Origin: Budorcas taxicolor | Lineage: Eukaryota; Chordata; Mammalia; Artiodactyla; Bovidae | Reading direction: 5' to 3' | Length of the DNA: 64,000 nt | NCBI RefSeq assembly: GCF_023091745.1 | Contig: NC_068910.1 | Coordinates: 179,111,170 to 179,175,169, forward strand | Shown here: piece after piece, positions 56,563-64,000 of the stretch | How the letters are laid out: each line of letters opens with the position of its first letter | Position numbering within the stretch: position 1 is the first letter of the stretch | Made by a program: the position numbers and the translations under genes | The notes under the pieces: model-generated | The model's database searches: none | The model's input: the letters and a program-made list of their open reading frames with translations, nothing else | Told to the model about the DNA's origin: nothing

Positions 56563-58225
56563 TTAAGAAAGACTTCCTCAGCGATCGATGCAAAGAAATA
56601 GAGGAAAACAACAGAATGGGAAAGACTAGAGATCTCTTAAGAAAATTAGAGATACCAAGGGAATATTTCATGCAAAGATGGGCTCAATAAAGGACAGAAG
56701 TGGTATGGATCTAACAGAAGCAGAAGATATTAAGAAGAAGTGGCAAGAATACACAGAAGAACTGTACAAAATAGATCTTCACCACCAAGATAATCATGAT
56801 GGTGTGATCACTCACCTAGAGGCAGACATCCTGGAGTGTGAAGTCAAGTGGGCCTTAGAAAGCATCACTACGAACAAAGCTAGTGGAGGTGATGGAATTC
56901 CAGTTAAGCTATTTCAAACCCTGAAAGATGATGCTGTGAAAGTGCTGCACTCAATATGCCAGCAAATTTGGACAACTCAGCAGTGGCCACAGGACTGGAA
57001 AAGGTCAGTTTTCATTCCAATCCCAAAGAAAGGCAATGCCAAAGAATGCTCAAAATACCACACAATTGCACTCATCTCACACGCTAGTAAAGTAATGCTC
57101 AAAATTCTGCAAGCAAGGCTTCAGCAATATGTGAACTGTGAACTTCCAGATGTTCCAGCTGGTTTTAGAAAAGGCAGAGGAACCAGAGCCTTTTTTTTAT
57201 TTTTAAAATAAACTGTGGAAAATTCTTCAAGAGATGGGAATATCAGACCACCTGACCTGCCTCTTGAGAAACCTATATGCAGGTCAGGAAGCAACAGTTA
57301 GAACTGGACATGGAACAACAGACTGGTTCCAAATAGGAAAAGGAGTACATCAAGGCTGTCACCGTGCTTATTTAACTTCTATGCAGAGTACATCATGAGA
57401 AATGCTGGGCTGGATGAAGCACAAGCTGGAATCAGGATTGCCGGGAGAAATACCAGTAACCTCAGATGTGCAGATGACACCACCCTTATGGCAGAAAGTA
57501 AAGAGGAACTAAAAAGCCTCTTGATGAAAGTGAAAGAGGAGAGTGAAAAAGTTGGCTTAAAGCTCAACATTCATAAAACGAAGATCATGTCATCTGGTCC
57601 ATCACTTCATGGGAAATAGATGGGTAAACAGTGGAAAGAGTGTCAGACTATTTTTGGGGGCTCCCAAATCACTGCAGATGGTGACTACAGCCATGAAATT
57701 AAAAGACGCTTACTCCTTGGAAGAAAAGTTACGACCAACCTAGACAGCATATTCAAAAGCAGACACTGCTTTGCCAAGAAAGGTCCATCTAGTCAAGGCT
57801 ATGGTTTTTCCAGTAGTCATGTATGGATGTGAGAGTTGGACTGTGAAGAAGGCTGAGCCCCGAAAAATTGATGCTTTTGAACTGTGGTGTTGGAGAAGAC
57901 TCTTGAGAGTCCCTTGGACTGCAAGGAGATCCCACCAGTCCTTCTAAAGGAGATTAGTCCTGGGTGTTCTTTGAAGGACTGATGCTAAAGCTGAAGCTCC
58001 ATTACTTTGGCCACCTCATGCTCATTGGTAAAGACTTTGATGCTGGGAGGGATTGGGGGCAGGAGGAGAAGGGGACGACAGAGGATGAGATGGCTGGACG
58101 GCATCACTGACTCGATGGACGTGAGTTTGGGTAAACTCTGGGAGTTGGTGATGGACAGGGAGGCCTGGCGTGCTGCAATTCATGGGGTCACAAGGAGTCG
58201 GACACGACTGAGTGACTGAGCTGAA
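56563..58225 (+). mobile_element. BovB LINE, forward, with internal deletion
   Basis: Runs from the linker region (CAGCGATCGATGCAAAGAAA) to GACTGAGTGACTGAGCTGAA. A frame at 56678-57211 (177 codons) keeps DWKRSVFIPIPKKGNAKECS. At about 57188-57207 some 107 bp of the reverse transcriptase, including the FIDYAKAFD catalytic block, is replaced by a short T/A-rich filler. The later box reads CADD instead of YADD. The C-terminal part is further frameshifted near 57600-57640 and 57770. Confidence 0.93.
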
Positions 58226-60744
58226 CCATTACATTTCATTTTTATGCACATAAATTTATTAATTTTCTTTTTAAACATAATATCTTGTTTTGATCAAAAT
58301 AAACAAAATAGACTCCCATGAAACTTGTAAGTTAATAAGTATGTTTCAGATTTAAAATTTATGCCAAAGCAACTCGAATTCATCTTGCCTGACCAATAAA
58401 AACATAAAAGAAGCTCAGTTAACAAAATATCCTGTAAGAAAATGTGTCACTTATTTTTGAAAATAATCTAATTTTATAGAACATAATCATGTATTTATAA
58501 ATATGTAGAAAATGAAGTTGTTTGCTCAGCTCTTCATACAGAAAATGCATTACAGTGATTATGAGTATCATTTACAATATAAGCAAAGCATGAAAGGTTA
58601 ACCTATAATGCTAGTAAAATTATGCTTCATAATTCTCTTATTTTTCTTTTTTTCAGTGATCAGTCACAGCCTCCAACATACAAATATCTAGACTGAAAAC
58701 AAGATAGTATGTCTCTGAAAGTTAGTCCAGATTTTTATGAACTATAAATTCCCTCTCATTTGCTTGTATGTTTCTGTTTTGTTTTTAATATTTTTCTCCA
58801 GATTGAAATTTGACTTTCCCCTCCCCATTTTTATACCATGTCACACTTAGTAATAAGCTGAAAGAATCCATGCGCTAAATACAATAACAGATCTGAGTTA
58901 ATTACCCTGCAAAGCTCTTGACCTGGGCTGCGGTGACTTGAAGAAATGTTTCCAGTTGCTGCATACTTTGGCTCCAGTGGCTCAGACAGTGGGTAGCAGC
59001 CCTGAATCTGTAAGATGAGAGATTTCTTTTTCTCTTCAAATGGCAAAGAACTCTTAAGTGGATAGAAAGGTCATCTCGCCCTTGCTCTATTTTAATGACA
59101 CATAAAGTAGTCATCGGACGCATCCCAGAAGATGCACCTCTTCAAGAAAACAATCCAAGCGCTGTTTACATGTGTATATTTAGAGCCAAAAAGAAATAGA
59201 AAGGCAATAAATACTAAACCACCCTGTGACGTCTATTACATCTTTCAATCTGGTCTCACTAGCCAGACCCCAAGAGCCTCAACAAACAGGCTTAACAAAC
59301 AAACAGCCTTAACAAACATGCTCCTCTAATGACCTGATTCCCCACTGTCAGCAAAGGTGACATTGAAATCCGATCAGCATCCTTGCATCCTAACACCAGT
59401 GGTTTAAAAAAAGTATCTCCTTCTTTTCTTCAGTGATCTGTTTGAATCTGTGATATAGTTCCATTTACTATAGGGCTGTAAACCTCTTTTGTCTCCTAAC
59501 ATGTATATTGCTCTCAGAGCTCATCCAGTTTCTCTTATCTCTCTGATTACTCAAACCTCTTAATATTCTAAAGCTTCATAAATCCAGCCTTATTCATGAG
59601 ACTGCCCTACCCTGAAGTAGTATTCCATTTCTCAATCTTCTAGAACATTTTCTATAACACACGTTAGTACTTAAAAATAATATGTATTTTCATCCAAACA
59701 TTTCACCAGTGTAAATCTTCACTTTCCAAAAAATGAAACTGTATTTGATTCAAGTTCCTATCTTGAAACTTATATGGGTTTTGAGGAAGATTATTTTTAG
59801 TCGCTAAAACATAATGTTTTAAACAGGCAATTTAAAGGGAAAAAAAGAGGACATTTTTGTTAGCAATGGCTTCTTGCTTTAATTCCTTTGTGAACATTTG
59901 ATAGCAGATAGATTCAGACTGACTGATGGAAAGGAGTATCACTATATTTAGAGGAAGTTGTACAAAGAAAAAAATGCTGAAAAATTCTCAGAATTACTTC
60001 CTGTTTCACAGTTGTTATGTCTGCAAATATTGAGGATTTTGTTTGCCTTCCTTGCTCTTGGTATTTGATTTTCATTAAGTTTCAAACTTTACTGTTTCAC
60101 ATTCAGACTTTTTGAACATTATTCTATTGATAACTTTCTAAAGAGAGTTATATTTAACTTTAGCTTAAGCCAAATTTCTAATTATTATTTCCCAATTTTC
60201 ACTTCTAAATCCCACTGTTATGGGATTGACATGTTATGATTGACATAAACATTTTACTGGTGTTCTCATTTTGATTATGGAGAGAAATATTTGAAAGGGC
60301 AGTACAGTTTTGCAGAACCTCCCGTAAACTACAGAATAATCAATGGCTTGATTTCTCAGGTTTCCAATTTGTAGATTCTGGGAACAAAGTCTTACTAGGA
60401 TTGCTTAACTTTAGTAAGTATGTGCTTAAGGTTGCTAAAAGTTAAGCCTTAAGTTTACAGATAACAATCTACTTTTCAAAGAGTTGTCCTCACAAGGGTT
60501 GCCACTCCTGTTATTCAGAAGCAAACTCTTCCCTAGAAATAAGCATGTGTTTTTCATAAGAGGAAAAAAAAAAAAAGTAAACCTTCTATGCCTATCATCC
60601 ATCTCTCCATCCCAGTCATTCAGCATTTGTGGAATATTTGTGTCTTTCATCCAAAGGATATAAGTACATTTAGCTGGATTCTGTAATCTATGTAGATGAG
60701 TACTATACCATAACTTGCATTGGAGAACTTTCTGTTTAGAGTTC
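58226..60744. other. 2.5 kb AT-rich, repeat-poor DNA
   Basis: No repeat family firmly recognised. It holds the minus-strand exon-like segment at 58906-59007, listed separately. Confidence 0.45.
58906..59007 (-). other. Weak candidate exon (102 nt), function unknown
   Basis: On the minus strand it is preceded by CTCTCATCTTACAG and followed by GTAATT. It is 102 nt long and open in two frames. One frame gives a helix-like peptide containing SHWSQSMQQLETFLQVTAAQ. I do not recognise the protein. The polypyrimidine tract is short. Confidence 0.2.
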
Positions 60745-61340
60745 AGTTCATTCATTTTTAATTATTTATTGTGAAGCTACTCAAGTCAAGGCTGTGTCAG
60801 AGGTGTTGAGGATGCCATGCTGAACAAGAGGAACCTGATCTTGCTGTCTTTGAACTTAAAGTTCATTACAGAGGTTGACACTAAAACCTGAAGGACAAAA
60901 AGCAACTAAAAATGCAGAGATGTTGGCGTAGCATATTGCTGGCAAGGAACAGTGAAGATGGGACTTGAAACTACTTTCTGAAGTAGGGCTAATGTAGGAA
61001 TGAGCATAGCATGTCTGAACACAGAAAGAAGACCTGACCATAGAGAACACTCAAAAAGGTATATTCTGCTCAGATTGTAGTAGGTACAACAGAGGATTGA
61101 GGGTGGTGGGTGGCGAGGATACTGGGGACAGGAAAGATTTATAAAAGAAATTCCATAAAGTGAAATCTCATTAAATGAAAGGCGAGTAGAGTTTCAGAGG
61201 CTCAAAGAAGGGGGAGACCATTCATGTAGAAGATGCTGCTGGACCCAGGCAGAAAAATAATATGTGCCTTGGGAAATGCAAGTTGTTCTACATGGTTAGA
61301 GGGTAGAATGGTGACCAATGCACCCGAGCAAGGCAAAGAC
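60745..61340 (-). mobile_element. Ancient L2 LINE fragment, reverse (tentative)
   Basis: TTCATTCATTTTTAATTATT and TATTGTGAAGCTACTCAAGT (reversed L2 terminus), GCTGAACAAGAGGAACCTGA, later GCAGAAAAATAATATGTGCC. The block order matches reversed L2. Confidence 0.6.
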
Positions 61341-62212
61341 AGAGAGGCAGGAATAAACTAGGGTTTCTAATGGTTGCAGATAACAAGAATGTAAACAAAG
61401 GTGACTTACATTTTATTGTCTATCAAGAAGTTTTGTGGTAAGCATTTACTAACTTTGGTCCAGCAGCATAATTATGTCAGGAATAAAGGTGAGTCTATAG
61501 GTCTTCACCTGAAAGGATGAACATGGCTGCCACAGCTCCCATAAAGTCATTCCCAGCCTATGTATCCCCAATTACCTATGCAGGGAACAAGGAGCTAAAT
61601 CACATAGAAAAGAACCTTTTCTTTTAGAATCTTCTTTCTTATCAGGGAGAAAATTTTTTTCCCAGAAACTCTCCAGAGAACTTCCACTTTTACCTGGTAA
61701 CATGTTCACATTAGATGAGGAATCAATTTTCCTGAGTTCTAATAAGTCAAAATCTTTTTTAGCAAGGAAGAGGGAGGGAAAATATCTGTTGTGGTGGTAG
61801 CCACAGTATGAGAGTAAGAGCGAAAGATAAGAAGCTGAAGCAATAAACTCCACTCTGGACAACGGGCCACTGGCTGAAACTTGGCTTATAATAACTTAAT
61901 GGTCATCACATCTTTTGCTCCATTAAGTTTCTCATTTAAAACATTTTGCTATAGATGACTTAGGTTTCCCCCTATGTTTTGCCTTGTTTCTGTCTGTGGG
62001 GCTTGTGGATGAATAAGTATTCCCTCAATTCTCTTGCTGGTTTTTAAGCTAATACATTCAAATCCAAACAATAAAATCCACTAGAATATGACACTTTTTT
62101 AGCAGTTTTATTAAACAGCTTTCTAATAGACTTTTCTCTTATGTCACAAATGTAGACAAAAATATCACTTCTACTATCTTATTAATGATTATGTAAACAC
62201 TGAATCATATAT
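61341..62212. other. Unannotated DNA
   Basis: A 96-codon minus-strand frame (61862-61572) has no recognisable domain. Nothing else seen. Confidence 0.4.
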
Positions 62213-64000
62213 CAGTTCAGTTCAGTTCAGTCGCTCAGTCGTGTCTGACTCTTTGCAACCCCATGAATAACAGTACTCCAGGCCTCCCTGTCCAGTTCCT
62301 GTCTGAGTTCACTCAGACTCACATCCATCGAGTCCATGATGCCATCCAGCCATCTCATCCTCAGTCGTCCCCTTCATCCTTCCCAGCATCAGAGTCTTTG
62401 TCAATAAGTCAACTCTTCGCATGAGGTGGCCAAAGTACTGGAGTTTCAGCTTTAGCATCATTCCCTCCAAAGAATTCCCAGGGCTGATCTTTAGAATGGA
62501 CTGGTTGAATCTCTTTGCAGTCCAAGGGACTCTCAAGAGTCTTATCCAACACCACAGTTCAGAAGCATCAATTCTTCGGTGTTTAGCCTTCTTCACAGTC
62601 CAACTCTCAATCCATACATGACCACTGGATAAACCATAGCCTTGACTAGACGGACCTTAGTCAGCAAAGTAATGTCTCTGCTTTTGAATATGCTGTCTAG
62701 GTTGGTCATAACTTTTCTTCCAAGGAGTAAGTGTCTTTTAATTTCATGGCTGTAGTCACCATCTGCAGTGATTTTGGAGCCCCCCAAATAAAATCTGACA
62801 CTGTTTCCACTGTTTACCCATCTATTTCCCATGAAGTGATGGGACCGGATGCCATGATCTTCATTTTCTGAATTTTGAGCTTTAAGCCAACTTTTTCACT
62901 CTCCTCTTTCACTTTCATCAAGAGGCTTTTTAGTTCCTCTTCACTTTCTTCACATCTGCATATCTGAAGGTATTGATATTTCTCCCGGCAATCTTGATTC
63001 CAGCTTGTGTTTCTTCCAGTCCAGTGTTTCTCATGATGTACTCTGCATATAAGTTAAATAAGCATGGTGACAATATACAGCCTTGATGTGCTCCTTTTCC
63101 TATTTGGAACCAGTCTGTTGTTCCATGTCCAGTTCTAACTGTTGCTTCCTGACCTGCATATACGTTTCTCAAGAGGCAGGTCAGGTGGTCTGGTATTCCC
63201 ATCTCTTTCAGAATTTTCCACAGTTTATTGTGATCCACACAGTCAAAGGCTTTGGCATAGTCAGTAAAGCAGAAATAGATGTTTTTCTGGAACTCTCTTG
63301 CTTTTTCCATGATCCAGCGGATGTTGGCAATTTAATCTCTGGTTCCTCTGCCTTTTCTAAAACCAGCTTCAACATCAGGAAGTTCATGGTTCATGTATTG
63401 CTGAAGCCTGGCTTGCAGAATTTTGAGCATTACTTTACTAGCATGTGAGATGAGTGCAATTGTGTGGTATTTTGAGCATTCTTTGGCATTGCCTTTCTTT
63501 GGGATTGGAATGAAAACTGACCTTTTCCAGTCCTGTGGCCACTGCTGAGTTGTCCAAATTTGCTGGCATATTGAGTGCAGCACTTTCACAGCATCATCTT
63601 TCAGGATTTGAAATAGCTCAACTGGAATTCCATCACCTCCACTAGCTTTGTTCGTAGTGATGCTTTCTAAGGCCCACTTGACTTCACATCCAGGATGTCT
63701 GGCTCTAGATGAGTGATCACACCATCGTGATTATCCGGGTCGTGAAGCTCTTTTTTGTACAGTTCTTCTGTGTATTCTTGCCATCTCTTCTTAATATCTT
63801 CTGCTTCTGTTAGGTCCATACCACTTCTGTCCTTTATCGAGCCCATCTTTGCATGAAATGGTCCCTTGGTATCTCTAATTTTCTTGAAGAGATCTCTAGT
63901 CTTTCCCATTCTGTTCTTTTTGTCTATTTCTTCGCATTGATCACTGAGGAAGGCTTTCTTATCTCTTCTTGCTATTTTTTGGAACTCTGCATTCAGATGC
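62213..64000 (-). mobile_element. BovB LINE, reverse, continues past the window edge
   Basis: Reversed terminus TCAGTTCAGTTCAGTTCAGT at the left. It extends through the reverse transcriptase and linker to GAACTCTGCATTCAGATGC at the last base, with no sign of its 5' end. Minus-strand frames: 63909-63667 (linker, GSIKDRSGMDLTEAEDIKKR), 63589-63332 (KRSVFIPIPKKGNAKECSK), and 63310-62930 (FTDYAKAFDCVDHNKLWKI). The catalytic box is damaged (YADV) by a deletion near 62950. Stops and small deletions are scattered, for example near 62490 and 62610. Confidence 0.94.

Overview
This window is nuclear DNA of a pecoran ruminant (cattle, buffalo, sheep, goat or a relative; the species cannot be fixed from sequence alone). 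The diagnosis rests on interspersed repeats: ten BovB (RTE-class) LINE copies, many tRNA-headed Bov-tA SINEs, dimeric Bov-A2 SINEs with AGC tails, cetartiodactyl CHR SINEs and ruminant-type L1 3' ends. BovB alone covers about 12.4 kb, roughly a fifth of the window. I find no host protein-coding gene, rRNA, functional tRNA, CRISPR array or bacterial feature. The window reads as an AT-rich intergenic or deep-intronic 'gene desert'. Nearly every open frame is a decayed BovB or L1 reading frame, its antisense shadow, or a frame running through a SINE.

Layout. 1-9.3 kb: two forward BovB copies (the second, 2682-4924, is the longest here), an MLT1-type LTR, SINEs, one reverse BovB, and a small 5'-inverted L1 carrying a TA microsatellite. 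9.3-19.5 kb: mostly ancient sequence with L2 pieces, a CHR SINE and an old L1 split by a SINE cluster. 19.5-23 kb: largely unannotated, single-copy-looking DNA. 23-33 kb: a forward BovB with a clean 9-bp target-site duplication (TSD), then a layered nest. In that nest an old forward L1 is split, and between its parts lies a younger ruminant L1 (26918-31464) with a classic twin-priming inversion and a 19-bp TSD; that L1 itself hosts a Bov-A2 and a reverse BovB. 33-47 kb: SINEs, MIR remnants, and two further L1 nests. One hosts a BovB and abuts a CHR that itself hosts a Bov-tA. The other (44700-47003) is TSD-bounded and hosts a Bov-A2 and a BovB. 47-64 kb: lower repeat density, an inverted repeat with 100-bp arms at about 98% identity (51476-51832), a hAT-like short DNA transposon, a BovB with an internal deletion, L2 pieces, and a reverse BovB running off the right edge.

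None of the elements looks autonomous: every BovB is 5'-truncated and its frame is broken by frameshifts and stops, several at likely CpG-decay sites. The best second looks are the 100-bp-arm inverted repeat, the fully resolvable nested insertions (which give a relative chronology BovB/Bov-A2 after L1, and Bov-tA after CHR), two independent twin-primed L1s, a diverged inverted repeat bracketing the 26.8-33.0 kb nest, and three weak exon-like segments with splice-type borders. I found no convincing undescribed biological system. All family names come from recognising consensus-like sequence by eye; a RepeatMasker run was not possible.
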